Part shown: piece after piece, positions 34,870-44,144 of the stretch
How positions within the stretch are numbered: position 1 is the stretch's first letter
How the letters are laid out: every line of letters starts with the position of its first letter
DNA from: Sphingobacterium sp. UBA5670
GTDB taxonomy: Bacteria > Bacteroidota > Bacteroidia > Sphingobacteriales > Sphingobacteriaceae
Reading direction: 5' to 3'
DNA: 64,000 nucleotides
Assembly: GCF_002420705.1 (NCBI RefSeq)
Contig: NZ_DIIM01000013.1
Span: 13,702-77,701, forward strand
Translations under genes and position numbers: made by a program
Notes under the pieces: generated by a model
The model's database searches: none
The model's input: the letters and a program-made list of their open reading frames with translations, nothing else
Told to the model about the DNA's origin: nothing

Positions 34870-35688
34870 ATGTACAGAAAAATTTTGGTTATGGTCTTGT
34901 TGCTTGTCGTGGCAACAGCTGGATTTGCACAGCGGTATAGACCGGTCGGCGGAGCTCTAAATATCTATTCTACAGATGCTCCTTTTTTTCTTTATATCAA
35001 TAACGTTTTGTACAATAATAGAGCTTCAACGGATCTCCGTGTGGCTAATTTGACAAGTCCACGTTATGATTTACAGATTGTTTTTGCTGACCGTCAGCGG
35101 CGTACACTTAATGGGAGCGGTGTTCAACTTGTTAATCGAAATGGGCAATATATGGATGTTGTGTTTTCTGTCAGTAGTAGACGTGGAAATAGAGGAATTA
35201 TTTTAGAATCTATGAATCCTATCGGACGTTATAATAAGGACAATTACCGAGGAGATTTACCTTATAATAACCGGGATGGATATGATAACGGACAGGAGAT
35301 CGACGATGAATATCGACCATCAGGAGATCGGGAGATTTATCGCGACCGCGCAGAAAACGACAGCGGATATTCAGAGAATGAGGATAATAATCAATTTGAC
35401 AGTAATCGGATGGATAAAACAGATTCCAATCGATTGAACGATCTGTTGAATCAGAAAGAAAATGATCAAGATCGACTCGCAATAGCCGCTCAAGAGTTAA
35501 AAGATATGCGGCTTCGTGTTTCCGAAATTGTCGATTTAATGGAACTTTTTATAAGGGATGATAATAAGCTCACTTTCGCTAAATATGCTTATCCGGCTTG
35601 TGTGGATAAACAAAACTATCAGAAAGTAGGGGATGCCTTATCTTTTAGTTCAACACGGGAAAAATTAATGGATTTTCTAAAAAAATAA
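34870..35688 (+). CDS. secreted DUF4476 protein
   Basis: A 272-residue protein with a signal peptide (ILVMVLLLVVATAGFAQ, about 4-20). The middle is rich in Asp, Asn, Arg and Tyr (about 120-200). The C-terminal 90 residues resemble DUF4476 (DLMELFIRDDNKLTFAKYAYPACVDK near 215-240, ending in a helix with REKLMDFLKK). I used the ATG at 34870; the TTG at 34858 is less likely. Family function is unknown; probably periplasmic or surface. Confidence 0.8.
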   Translation: MYRKILVMVLLLVVATAGFAQRYRPVGGALNIYSTDAPFFLYINNVLYNNRASTDLRVANLTSPRYDLQIVFADRQRRTLNGSGVQLVNRNGQYMDVVFSVSSRRGNRGIILESMNPIGRYNKDNYRGDLPYNNRDGYDNGQEIDDEYRPSGDREIYRDRAENDSGYSENEDNNQFDSNRMDKTDSNRLNDLLNQKENDQDRLAIAAQELKDMRLRVSEIVDLMELFIRDDNKLTFAKYAYPACVDKQNYQKVGDALSFSSTREKLMDFLKK

Positions 35689-35708
35689 AAGGAGCATTCG
35701 CTCCTTTT
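35687..35708. terminator. bidirectional terminator
   Basis: AAAAGGAGC, loop ATTC, GCTCCTTTT, with T runs on both sides, fills the 20-base spacer between two convergent stop codons. Confidence 0.85.
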
Positions 35709-37142
35709 TTATTCTCCACCGAAGCAGAGATATTTTAATTCCATATATTCATCCAAGCCATGTTTAGATCCCTCTCGACCGACTCCCGATTGTTTTACTC
35801 CGCCAAAAGGTGCGGCTGCGTTTGAGATAAGGCCTGTATTGACACCTACCATACCAGCTTCAAGTTGTTCTGCGACCCGAAAACAGCGATTGATATTTGT
35901 ACTATAAAAATAGGAAGCTAGACCAAATTCAGTATTGTTAGCCATTGCTATTCCATCTTCTTCTGTTTTGAAGCTGAAAAGGGCACAGATTGGACCAAAG
36001 GTCTCTTCCCGGAATATAAGTGCTTCTTTCGGAATGTTGGTCAGAACAGTAGGCTGGAAGAACAGATCTTTGATTACCTCGCCCCCTGTAGCCAATTCTG
36101 CGCCGTGATTTAAGGCATCTTGGACATGATGCTGTACTTTTTCTAAACCTTTTGCATTGATGAGTGGACCGACCTGAACACCTTTATCAAGCCCATTGCC
36201 AACTTTCAGTTTACTAACGGCCTGTGTAAGTTTCAGCGCAAACTCATCATAAACATCTTCTTGAACTAGAAATCTATTAATAGATACACATGTCTGTCCA
36301 GAGTTTCTAAACTTGCCGGCGAGGGCACCTTCTACGGCAGCATCAATATCGGCATCATTAAAAACTAGAAATGGGGCATTACCACCGAGCTCCATAGATA
36401 CTTTTTTGATGTTTGAGGCTGACTGTTCAATAAGTGTTTTCCCTACTTCGGTGGAGCCTGTAAAGGATAATTTTCTGACTAGATCATTCGTTGCTAGTTC
36501 CTTTCCGATACCAGCGCTGTCTTTTCCCGTAATGACATTAAATACACCCTTAGGTAGGCCTGCATCTTCCGCTAATTTGGCTAATGCAATAGCAGAAAAT
36601 GGGGTTTGGGAGGCTGGTTTTAGCACAACAGTACAACCTGCGACCAATGCTGGAGCTACTTTTCTGGTAATCATTGCTAAAGGGAAATTCCACGGCGTGA
36701 TAGCAGCTACGACACCAACGCCTTGTCTAATGGTCAGCATTCTATTTTCCTTTTTAAGAGCAGGTATCGTTTCTCCATAGGCTCTTTTTCCTTCCTCCGA
36801 AAACCATTCTACGAAGGAACTGCCGTAGTCAACCTCAACTTTAGATTCGTTCAAAGGCTTACCGCTTTCTAAGGTCATGATCTCTGCTAGATCATCTTTA
36901 TGCTGTTGAATAAGATCGTACCATTTACGAACGATGTTACAACGTTCCGTTACCGTTATGTTTTTCCAGCTTCTCCAAGCTTTGTCCGCAGCAATTATAG
37001 CCTTCGTGCAATCAACTACTTTTAGATCGGGCAACGAAGCAATAACTTTTCCTGTCGCAGGATTTACCACGTCAAAAGTATGTTTTGATATAATAAATTT
37101 CCCATTGATATAGGCGCTGTCAATTAAAAGTGAATTTTTCAT
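35709..37142 (-). CDS. gabD: NAD(P)-dependent aldehyde dehydrogenase, succinate-semialdehyde type
   Basis: A 477-residue enzyme. It has the ALDH motifs: ITPWNFPLAM, GSTEVGKTL, the glutamate in MELGGNAP and the nucleophile Cys in GQTCVSINRF. Similarity to GabD is suggested by the AIIAADKAWRSWKNIT opening, GEEGKRAYGE-like region and the C-terminal GVGREGSKHGLDEYMELKYLC. The substrate is not certain from sequence. I used the ATG at 37142; the GTG at 37163 would add seven residues. A one-mismatch -7 box (TTTATTTG) covers the GTG. Confidence 0.85.
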   Translation of the reverse strand: MKNSLLIDSAYINGKFIISKHTFDVVNPATGKVIASLPDLKVVDCTKAIIAADKAWRSWKNITVTERCNIVRKWYDLIQQHKDDLAEIMTLESGKPLNESKVEVDYGSSFVEWFSEEGKRAYGETIPALKKENRMLTIRQGVGVVAAITPWNFPLAMITRKVAPALVAGCTVVLKPASQTPFSAIALAKLAEDAGLPKGVFNVITGKDSAGIGKELATNDLVRKLSFTGSTEVGKTLIEQSASNIKKVSMELGGNAPFLVFNDADIDAAVEGALAGKFRNSGQTCVSINRFLVQEDVYDEFALKLTQAVSKLKVGNGLDKGVQVGPLINAKGLEKVQHHVQDALNHGAELATGGEVIKDLFFQPTVLTNIPKEALIFREETFGPICALFSFKTEEDGIAMANNTEFGLASYFYSTNINRCFRVAEQLEAGMVGVNTGLISNAAAPFGGVKQSGVGREGSKHGLDEYMELKYLCFGGE

Positions 37143-37214
37143 CGATGTAAATTTAATGGTCACAAATAAAATTTAAAGTTTGCTAAATTTCACCTTCATA
37201 TAATTGTTGCCTGA

Positions 37215-37610
37215 TTAAATGAATCTTTGTCGCTCAATCTTCGTCGGTATGGTACAACATTCATTCTTTCCAAACCATCGATAACGGTTTTTGGCAAAGT
37301 AATCATAAAGTGCATCTCTCCACTTAAGCGGTAAGATATTAAACAAATAGCATGCATTGTAAGGAAACCCCAATTGTTTACAAATCTTGAGAACAGCTTC
37401 ACTTTTAATATAGCTGCCTGTTGGAGATAAGTAAACGATGGAGTCTATGTTTTTGGGAATATTTGCTAGCGCAGTCTGCGCTAATTCAGATTGCAGGGAA
37501 CTAAATAAGAATTTCTTTTTGCGATCTATCCTTAATAGTATTTGAACAAAGCGATTACAAATCAAGCAATCACCATCGAAAAAGATGATATGTTTCCCTT
37601 GTTGTTCCAT
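37215..37610 (-). CDS. DCC-family thiol-disulfide oxidoreductase
   Basis: A 131-residue protein. FFDGDCLICNRFVQ near residues 9-22 is the diagnostic DxxCxxC motif of the DUF393/DCC family, thioredoxin-like proteins that may reduce disulfides. FSSLQSELAQ and a terminal Trp-rich helix also fit. No signal peptide, so it is cytoplasmic. It stands alone between gabD and ribBA. Confidence 0.85.
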   Translation of the reverse strand: MEQQGKHIIFFDGDCLICNRFVQILLRIDRKKKFLFSSLQSELAQTALANIPKNIDSIVYLSPTGSYIKSEAVLKICKQLGFPYNACYLFNILPLKWRDALYDYFAKNRYRWFGKNECCTIPTKIERQRFI

Positions 37611-37704
37611 AGTATAAAGTTACTTTTATTTATGGAAAGTACTGCCATTGCAAGATCATAAAAAGAAGGTTACTATGAAGGAAGGTTGTTGAGCTATAGT
37701 CCAA

Positions 37705-37738
37705 AGAAAAAGCGATGTTTTTTAACACCGCTTTTTCT
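37705..37738 (-). terminator. ribBA terminator
   Basis: On the minus strand AGAAAAAGCGGTG, a loop of A/T and CATCGCTTTTTCT form a stem with one G-U pair, ending in T-rich sequence, just after the ribBA stop. Confidence 0.8.
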
Positions 37739-37746
37739 GAACTTTT

Positions 37747-38961
37747 TTATAGATTTTTCATGATCGTATGCCCCATACGATCCCGTTTAGTTTTTAAATA
37801 TTCTTCGTTAAAGGGGTTTGCAGTTATTTCAATGGGCACATTTTCTACGATTTCAAGACCATAGCCTACTAAACCAGCTCGTTTTGTTGGGTTATTTGAC
37901 ATCAGGCGCATCTTGGTGACGCCAAGATTTCTAAGAATCTGGGCTCCTACACCGTAATCTCTTAAATCTGCCTTAAATCCTAATTGCACATTGGCATCTA
38001 CCGTATCCAAGCCATTTTCTTGTAATTTGTAAGCATGTAGCTTATTGATCAGTCCGATGCCGCGACCTTCTTGATTCATATAGACAATGATACCTTTGCC
38101 TTCTAGCTGGATCATTTCCATTGCTTTGTGCAATTGAGGTCCACAGTCACAACGGCAAGAACCAAAAATATCACCCGTAACACAAGAGCTGTGCACTCGT
38201 ACTAAAATAGGTTCATCTTCATTCCACTCGCCTTTATAAAGCGCCAAATGTTGTTCACCAGTATCCTTTTGTGTAAAGGCTTTCATTTTAAAATCGCCAT
38301 ATTGGGTAGGCATATTAACAGTAACTTCTTCATTAATTAAAGAATCGTGTTTAAGCCGGTATTCAATAAGATCTTCAATACTAACGATCTTTAAATCAAA
38401 TTTCTTAGCAACTTCCATGAGTTCTGGAAGTCTGGCCATTTCACCATCTTCTTTTAGAATCTCAACCAATACACCAGCAGGTTCAAAACCAGCTAATCGA
38501 GCAAGGTCAACAGTCGCTTCGGTATGTCCTGTGCGACGTAATACACCGCCATCTTTTGCGATTAGTGGGAAAATATGTCCTGGTCTTCCTAATTCTTCAT
38601 AATGAATATTAGGATCGATCATTGCTTTAATTGTTTTTGAACGATCTGATGCTGAAATTCCAGTTGTACAGCCATATCCTTGCAGGTCAATGGAAACCGT
38701 AAAGTTAGTCTCATATACCGCGGTATTTTGCCCAACCATTAAATCGAGGTGTAAAGCCTCAGCTCTTTCTTTTGTAATTGGGGCACATACTAATCCACGG
38801 CCGTGGGTTGCCATAAAGTTTATGATTTCGGGAGTAGCATTGCGGGCAGCAGTGACAAAATCTCCTTCATTTTCGCGATCTTCGTCATCCACGACGATTA
38901 CTACTTTTCCTGCTTGTATATCAGCGATCGCTTCTTCGATCGTGTTTAATTTGAAATCCAT
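37747..38961 (-). CDS. ribBA: bifunctional DHBP synthase / GTP cyclohydrolase II
   Basis: Two steps of riboflavin synthesis in one 404-residue chain. The RibB half (1-200) has VVDDEDRENEGDFV, the HGRGLVCAP motif and HTEATVDLARL. The RibA half has RVHSSCVTGD, the zinc cysteines in GSCRCDCGPQL and YMNQEGRGIGL. Both halves look intact. The leader is only about 20 bases, so no FMN riboswitch fits; the -7 box is at 38985-38992. Confidence 0.95.
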   Translation of the reverse strand: MDFKLNTIEEAIADIQAGKVVIVVDDEDRENEGDFVTAARNATPEIINFMATHGRGLVCAPITKERAEALHLDLMVGQNTAVYETNFTVSIDLQGYGCTTGISASDRSKTIKAMIDPNIHYEELGRPGHIFPLIAKDGGVLRRTGHTEATVDLARLAGFEPAGVLVEILKEDGEMARLPELMEVAKKFDLKIVSIEDLIEYRLKHDSLINEEVTVNMPTQYGDFKMKAFTQKDTGEQHLALYKGEWNEDEPILVRVHSSCVTGDIFGSCRCDCGPQLHKAMEMIQLEGKGIIVYMNQEGRGIGLINKLHAYKLQENGLDTVDANVQLGFKADLRDYGVGAQILRNLGVTKMRLMSNNPTKRAGLVGYGLEIVENVPIEITANPFNEEYLKTKRDRMGHTIMKNL

Positions 38962-38984
38962 TTATTGATATATTGTAATTGGTA

Positions 38985-38992
38985 CAAAGTTA
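38985..38992 (-). promoter_or_regulatory. ribBA -7 box
   Basis: The minus strand reads TAACTTTG, an exact TAnnTTTG match 23 bases before the ATG at 38961. Confidence 0.55.
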
Positions 38993-39032
38993 GTGTAGAA
39001 TCTAAATTTATTTATAATAGCGTTGTCACAAT

Positions 39033-40517
39033 CTAATGTGATTCCTTTAATTTATTCTTTTTTCCAAACTTTTCTTTCACCCATTTCCATGCAGCCTCTG
39101 CCTTTAATTTATATTGATCAATGTCAAATAAAGCAGAATCTGTAGTCGACTTGTACGTCAAAAATGCGGCAAGGGGTGTCAAGACAATAATTGCCATCCA
39201 CATGCCGACGGCTGATGATATGGCGCCATCTTTAGCCGTTTTTTCTGCTACTGTCGAGATAATGTGATAGATCAAAAAGAAAATAATAGCCATAACAACA
39301 GGAAGACCGAGGCCGCCCTTTCTGATGATGGCTCCTAGCGGTGCTCCGATAGCAAATAATAAAAGACAGGAGACAGCCAGGGTAAATTTGCGATGCCATT
39401 CAATACGATAGCGAATATCTTTCGATTTGTAATCTTTAAACTCAAGTGTACGGCCATTTAAATCTTCTTTTAAATAATTAAGCTGGTTTAACGCATTCAT
39501 CGTGATCTGCGAACGCTGCTCCTGAGGTACAAGATCTGTGAGCAAATTTTTAAAAGGCTTGATTTTAGCTTCTTTGACTTTTGGCTGTCCGGGTTGATTG
39601 GCACTAAAATATTTCGAATAGATATTATATCGGGTGTCTAACGTACGTGTAATTGCTTTGCCCATACTGTCGATTTTGATATGGTTGGAGTCGATGTACA
39701 TATCCAACTGTTTCAAATTTAACATGGCATGGTGGCTTTTGAAAAGATTTTCATCTGTTTTGCCCTGTTGGAAACTTCCCATATCAAACTTTTGTTCTGT
39801 TTCCTTGAACTTAAATCGGGTAAATTGCTGGCGTGGGTCGTAGGTTTTGGAGTTTTTTGTCCGAGCTTCCTCATAACGTATACCATCCTTAAGCTTTAGG
39901 ATCATATAATTGTTGTCTGGGGAGTTATAGATATATCCCTCTTTAGCTATAAGCACATTATTGGCTGTATTGCCACCACGATGATCATAGATCATCAAGT
40001 CATAAAGAATCGTTCCTTCTTTGTTTTTCCCTCTGGCGCGAATGGAGTAGCCAGGGATAGTATTATTAAAGATTCCGGGTTTAATCAGAAAATCCGCCTT
40101 TTTATTTCGGACATCTGTAAGTAAGGTTCCCATTTTCAAATTCACGACGGGAAGGATATAGTCGGAGAATAAGAAAGAACTTGTTGCGAAGATGGCTACG
40201 AGAACAAATAGAGGAGTCATCGCTTTGCGCAGAGAAACACCAGCCGCCTTGATCGCCACCAATTCATAGCTTTCACCAAGATTTCCGAAAGTCATAATGG
40301 AAGAGAGAAGCATGGATAAAGGCATTGCCATTTGAATTTGAACAACGCACTGATAACCAATTAACTCCATGATTGTATACCATTCAAATCCTTTTCCAAT
40401 CAAATCATCAATGTATTTGAATAGGAAAAGCATTAATAAGACAAACATCACAATAAAGAATGTGACAATGAATGGTTTTATGAAAGCTTGAAGAATAAGT
40501 AAATGAACTTTTTTCAT
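39033..40517 (-). CDS. LptF/LptG-type lipopolysaccharide export permease
   Basis: A 494-residue inner-membrane protein of the YjgP/YjgQ family, part of the LPS export bridge with LptB and LptC. Three N-terminal helices (about 10-35, 50-75 and 95-120) are followed by a large periplasmic beta-jellyroll part (about 130-370) and three C-terminal helices. I used the ATG at 40517, since the upstream frame to 40607 runs into the -7 box at 40605-40612. It cannot be told from sequence alone whether it is LptF or LptG. Confidence 0.88.
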   Translation of the reverse strand: MKKVHLLILQAFIKPFIVTFFIVMFVLLMLFLFKYIDDLIGKGFEWYTIMELIGYQCVVQIQMAMPLSMLLSSIMTFGNLGESYELVAIKAAGVSLRKAMTPLFVLVAIFATSSFLFSDYILPVVNLKMGTLLTDVRNKKADFLIKPGIFNNTIPGYSIRARGKNKEGTILYDLMIYDHRGGNTANNVLIAKEGYIYNSPDNNYMILKLKDGIRYEEARTKNSKTYDPRQQFTRFKFKETEQKFDMGSFQQGKTDENLFKSHHAMLNLKQLDMYIDSNHIKIDSMGKAITRTLDTRYNIYSKYFSANQPGQPKVKEAKIKPFKNLLTDLVPQEQRSQITMNALNQLNYLKEDLNGRTLEFKDYKSKDIRYRIEWHRKFTLAVSCLLLFAIGAPLGAIIRKGGLGLPVVMAIIFFLIYHIISTVAEKTAKDGAISSAVGMWMAIIVLTPLAAFLTYKSTTDSALFDIDQYKLKAEAAWKWVKEKFGKKNKLKESH

Positions 40518-40604
40518 CCGTGACGCAAAGCAAATTGATGCCTTTACATTAAAGCATCTTCCAGCGAAGGAACCCTTATAGGAGCCCTTCCTGGAAATAT
40601 ATTG

Positions 40605-40612
40605 CAAAGATA
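40605..40612 (-). promoter_or_regulatory. -7 box for the LptF/LptG gene
   Basis: The minus strand reads TATCTTTG, an exact TAnnTTTG match. It fixes the start of the downstream gene at 40517 and leaves a leader of about 80 bases. Confidence 0.6.
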
Positions 40613-40619
40613 GGCTTTT

Positions 40620-40997
40620 TTATGCACCTATAACACTTTGAAGATAGACTATTGAATTTTTCCAAATTAATTTTCTATTTTCAAGGTCTTCTTCTTTAGC
40701 GTAATCTGTTATTTTAAGAGCAACATCATTCGTTAGCTCGTCCTGATCGATCTCCAGATCGAAATAATAGGGATCATCATCGAGCCATTTAAAGCGTACA
40801 GATTTGTTTTCTTTCGATGCCACAATTTTTGCTCGGTGAGGTTCATCATCCCAAATGAAAGTATAAACGGTGTCTTTATAGTTTACATCATCTGCAAACC
40901 ATTGCGCCAATTCGTTTGGTTCTTGCAAATACGGAAATAAAATTCTAGGTGAAGAGTTGATGATATATTCTAGTTGGAATTTTATTTTATCTGCCAT
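40620..40997 (-). CDS. START-like domain protein
   Basis: A 125-residue protein of the SRPBCC/AHSA1-like fold (KFQLEYIINSSPRILFPYLQEPNELAQWFADDV at the start, then FIWDDEPHRAKIVASKENKSVRFKW and a final helix). It is the START-like family seen throughout Bacteroidota, usually beside LptF or ribosome genes; ligand unknown. It shares the divergent promoter region with the first tRNA gene. Confidence 0.8.
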   Translation of the reverse strand: MADKIKFQLEYIINSSPRILFPYLQEPNELAQWFADDVNYKDTVYTFIWDDEPHRAKIVASKENKSVRFKWLDDDPYYFDLEIDQDELTNDVALKITDYAKEEDLENRKLIWKNSIVYLQSVIGA

Positions 40998-41020
40998 AAA
41001 AATGTTTTTTTAAATTTTAG

Positions 41021-41050
41021 TTTGTTTAAATCAAAAATAAGCTATATTTG
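41021..41050 (+). promoter_or_regulatory. promoter of the first tRNA-Met
   Basis: TTTG at 41021-41024, an 18-base spacer and TATATTTG at 41043-41050, ending 12 bases before the tRNA. Same boxes and same spacing as the second tRNA gene. Confidence 0.75.
41032..41039 (-). promoter_or_regulatory. -7 box of the START-like gene inside the tRNA promoter
   Basis: The minus strand reads TATTTTTG, an exact TAnnTTTG match lying between the -33 and -7 boxes of the divergent tRNA promoter. Confidence 0.45.
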
Positions 41051-41062
41051 CATTCCCAAAAT

Positions 41063-41136
41063 GGCGGGGTAGCTCAGATGGTTAGAGCGTTGGATTCATA
41101 ACCCAAAGGTCGGCAGTTCGATTCTGCTCCCCGCTA
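41063..41136 (+). tRNA. tRNA-Met (anticodon CAU), copy 1
   Basis: A 74-base cloverleaf. Acceptor arms GGCGGGG and CCCCGCT pair (one G-U), the D arm GCTC/GAGC, the anticodon arm TTGGA/CCCAA around TTCATAA and the T arm GGCAG/CTGCT around TTCGATT, ending with discriminator A and no encoded CCA. The body resembles elongator tRNA-Met; a lysidine-modified tRNA-Ile reading AUA is the alternative. Confidence 0.9.
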
Positions 41137-41388
41137 CAAATCTCTTCCAAAATTGCTTTTTATTGCATCAACTTATTATTTGTAATAATACATATTTATT
41201 TTGTTATTGCAAGTTTTTTTATAAAAAGTTGCCCCTGTTTTTTGATAAAGATGTTGTTTTTAGGACTATCAATTTTTTCAATGTCAGTTTCTATTTTTCA
41301 ATAATAAATTTATTGAGTTAAAAATGAGTTTGTTGTGTTTAATACGAGTTTTAAATAGGTAAGAATTGATAAAAAAATAAAAAAATCT
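41137..41388. other. AT-rich spacer between the two tRNA genes
   Basis: About 250 bases, very AT-rich. I see no convincing ORF and no hairpin terminator after the first tRNA. The region ends at the promoter of the second tRNA. Confidence 0.5.
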
Positions 41389-41418
41389 TTTGAATTGACG
41401 CATGAAGTGGTATATTTG
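41389..41418 (+). promoter_or_regulatory. promoter of the second tRNA-Met
   Basis: TTTG at 41389-41392, an 18-base spacer and TATATTTG at 41411-41418, ending 11 bases before the tRNA. Confidence 0.75.
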
Positions 41419-41429
41419 CATACCGAAAC

Positions 41430-41503
41430 GGCGGGGTAGCTCAGATGGTTAGAGCGTTGGATTCATAACCCAAAGGTCGGCAGTTCGATTCTGCTCCCCG
41501 CTA
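41430..41503 (+). tRNA. tRNA-Met (anticodon CAU), copy 2
   Basis: Identical base for base to the copy at 41063-41136, 74 bases, with its own matching promoter and, unlike copy 1, a clear terminator after it. Confidence 0.9.
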
Positions 41504-41505
41504 CT

Positions 41506-41540
41506 AAAAGCATCAGTCTGTTAAGATTGATGCTTTTTTT
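41506..41540 (+). terminator. terminator of the second tRNA gene
   Basis: AAAAGCATCA and TGATGCTTTT arms with an extra TCT/AGA pairing in the loop, followed by a T run. It starts two bases after the tRNA. Confidence 0.85.
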
Positions 41541-41686
41541 ATGATTGAATGTATTTCCCTGTTATCACAATACCCACTTTTCGACGATGACAATAGTACA
41601 TCGATGTTTGTATTGTTTCATTGATAATATTTTATGAATGAATATAAGACCTATACTGACCCTATTTTGCTTTTTTATCTGTGTTG

Positions 41687-43366
41687 TCAATTGTCGTCGT
41701 AGGCTAGGCTTTTCCAATCCTCTCTCTGTAGATATTTTAACATAAGAAAAAATACAATCCATCCAAACCCGGCCAAGATCCAAATTAAAGTCTCATAATG
41801 GAAGATTGTTTTATGCAAATATCCCAGAAGCCCCAATAGCCCTAATATCAATAGATTAGTCACTGTTTTTGAACTGGAATGATTCGCTTTTGAAAATGGA
41901 TAATTTTTAACAAGAAAAAGCATAACGAGAATACTTTCGATGCCCCCGATTGCAGAAGACAATAATAGATCATTAAGAGAAGAGATACCAAATATGGGTA
42001 TGCATATACAAAGAAATAGGATATTGAATGGCAAAACATATTTAATAAGACATGCTTTAAGAACGCCAGTCATTAATTGCCCTGGTTTTTGTATAGGTGT
42101 TATGTGGTATATCCAGGCAGCCTTATATTTATTACTCTGGGTAATAAGATGAAAGACGGTTAATATGGTGAGCAAAGAAAGATAAAACATGACAATATAC
42201 AGGCCTGAATCCCGGAGTTTTAATATCTTTCCGGCCATGGGGAGATCATCTCCTGTACGTAGAAATAGAAAAACAAAGTAAATAGGCAGATAGGCCAATG
42301 AGGGATAAAGTTGCTGTTTGAATTCTCTTGTTTTCGAACTTATAAGCCACACAATGCTAAATCCGGCCTCTTCAACCGGTGATGAACATACCTTTGCAGC
42401 AAGCTTTTTATATAAAGGGAATTTGATTGTATTATCTAGGAGTATCGGCGAGCTTTCGTTCGGAAGGTTATCGGCACTTGCGAGCGCAGCTATTTTGGCA
42501 TTAAATCCTCGCGAAAATAGTTTGCTGCAAGCATAGATGCCACCAAGAGGAGCTAATATACCCAGTGCTGATAAGAAGATAATCGGCAAACTGCTATTGC
42601 CAAGGATCAGCGGCTGGAAAGATGCGATCCAAGTGCTAGGGAATAGCCAAAGGAATCGAAGCTGTTCCATGGTCAAATGAGATTCTACAATAGATTGGAT
42701 CAAATTTGGACCAAGATAATAGGAGAGGAAAAGAACCAGTGAGAGACCGATCTGTATATAAGTAATGACATCTTTAAACTTTTGTATGGGGAGATATTTG
42801 ATGCTAATCAGATAAAATCCATTGACAAATATCAGCGCGATTAATGTACATAGTATAAGTTGTAAGCATAAAATAAGGACAGAGCCTATATCCCAGTCGA
42901 ATGCGACATAGATAAGTACAGGCAAAGTTAAAGCGATGACTTGGTTAAAGAGCTTAATTGCAATAAAAGTAATTCGAGAAATAGCCAAGGTCTTATCATC
43001 GACCGGCCTTGGCATAATGATATATTGATCTCGCGTATCTAAAAGTATAGGAGAAAAATCGGAAACCAACGTAATGCTCAGCATACTGATAAAACTTAGT
43101 AGCATAATCGAAACAGCCAAATATCTATCTGGAATTGATAAAATAATGGCCATGAATATCAAGCCGAATATGAGATACAATACAAATTGTATGATGGAGG
43201 AGGAGGAAGAGGATTTGCCTGAGTTGCGCTTCCGGAAGCTAATAGGTTTTCTATTTTCTAAGGTCATTTTCGTTTCTAAAATGACCTTAAATTGTTCATA
43301 GTTAATTCCTAAACTTTTCCAGATGCCACGGAAAAGAAGAATAAACCGTAAGATGAGTTTTTCCAT
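41687..43366 (-). CDS. ABC-2-type exporter membrane protein
   Basis: A 559-residue polytopic membrane protein with about twelve hydrophobic segments and a large soluble part near 240-310. I used the ATG at 43366, one base after the ATPase's stop; the frame extends 33 bases further into the ATPase gene. Pairing with the ATPase marks it as the membrane half of an ABC exporter, probably the ABC-2-like putative exporter family; substrate unknown. Confidence 0.75.
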   Translation of the reverse strand: MEKLILRFILLFRGIWKSLGINYEQFKVILETKMTLENRKPISFRKRNSGKSSSSSSIIQFVLYLIFGLIFMAIILSIPDRYLAVSIMLLSFISMLSITLVSDFSPILLDTRDQYIIMPRPVDDKTLAISRITFIAIKLFNQVIALTLPVLIYVAFDWDIGSVLILCLQLILCTLIALIFVNGFYLISIKYLPIQKFKDVITYIQIGLSLVLFLSYYLGPNLIQSIVESHLTMEQLRFLWLFPSTWIASFQPLILGNSSLPIIFLSALGILAPLGGIYACSKLFSRGFNAKIAALASADNLPNESSPILLDNTIKFPLYKKLAAKVCSSPVEEAGFSIVWLISSKTREFKQQLYPSLAYLPIYFVFLFLRTGDDLPMAGKILKLRDSGLYIVMFYLSLLTILTVFHLITQSNKYKAAWIYHITPIQKPGQLMTGVLKACLIKYVLPFNILFLCICIPIFGISSLNDLLLSSAIGGIESILVMLFLVKNYPFSKANHSSSKTVTNLLILGLLGLLGYLHKTIFHYETLIWILAGFGWIVFFLMLKYLQREDWKSLAYDDN

Positions 43367-43367
43367 G

Positions 43368-44144
43368 TTATTGAATTGCTGTAATGATATTTGAAGCATC
43401 TAACGCGCTACTGTCACTATTGGTTAATTTTGCAAATATATGTTCCAACGATTCGTTAGGGTCGGATTTTAATTCTTCAATCGTACCATCGGCAATAATA
43501 CTTCCCTGGTTTATAAGTAAAATTCTGTCGGAGACTTTTTCAACAACGTCCATCATATGGGAGCAATAGAAAATAGTCTTTCCTTCCTTTGCAAGCAAAG
43601 AAATGAGTTCCTTAACAAATATGACCGCATTGGCATCAAGGCCAGATAGTGGTTCGTCTAGAATGATAATTTGGGGATTGTGTATAATACCTGAAATAAG
43701 AAGCACTTTTTGGCGCATTCCTTTGGAGAAGGTGTCCATTCTATTATTTGCATTGGGTTCAAGACCAAAGGCACCCAATAACTTTAGGGAGCGCTCCTGA
43801 ATAATTTTGTCTTCCATTCCGTACAGCTTACCAACAAAATCTAAGTACTCCATGGGAGTCAGGACTTCATACAGCTCAGCATTTTCAGGAACATAGCCTA
43901 GCAGCGCCTTGACGGCAAGCAGATCTTCTTGAATATTGATACCATTAATCTCCACAGTACCTGTGAAATCTTCGATCAGTCCTGTCAGTATTTTAACAGT
44001 AGTGGACTTGCCGGCGCCATTTGGACCTATATATCCGATAACCTGACCTGGGAATATATCTAAATTGATTCCTTTTAATATTTCCTTTGTTCCGTATGAT
44101 TTTTTTAGGTCAACAATACGGATGAGGGGTAATATACTTTCCAT
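43368..44144 (-). CDS. ABC transporter ATP-binding protein
   Basis: A 258-residue ATPase. Walker A GPNGAGKST lies at 40-48, Q-loop GYVPENAELYE near 88-98, the signature TFSKGMRQKV near 139-148, Walker B IILDEPLSGLD and the H-loop in YCSHMMD. The overall form is CcmA/NatA-like, used by drug, lipid or Na+ exporters. It is the first gene of the two-gene operon and starts with ATG at 44144. Confidence 0.92.
   Translation of the reverse strand: MESILPLIRIVDLKKSYGTKEILKGINLDIFPGQVIGYIGPNGAGKSTTVKILTGLIEDFTGTVEINGINIQEDLLAVKALLGYVPENAELYEVLTPMEYLDFVGKLYGMEDKIIQERSLKLLGAFGLEPNANNRMDTFSKGMRQKVLLISGIIHNPQIIILDEPLSGLDANAVIFVKELISLLAKEGKTIFYCSHMMDVVEKVSDRILLINQGSIIADGTIEELKSDPNESLEHIFAKLTNSDSSALDASNIITAIQ

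Noticed and set aside
38962..39032. FMN riboswitch before ribBA
   Set aside because: The leader is only about 20 bases by the -7 box, too short for the aptamer, and no matching pattern is seen.
41565..41783. 72-residue minus-strand ORF after the second tRNA
   Set aside because: It overlaps the end of the ABC permease gene in another frame, has no promoter or known motif, and looks like a shadow.
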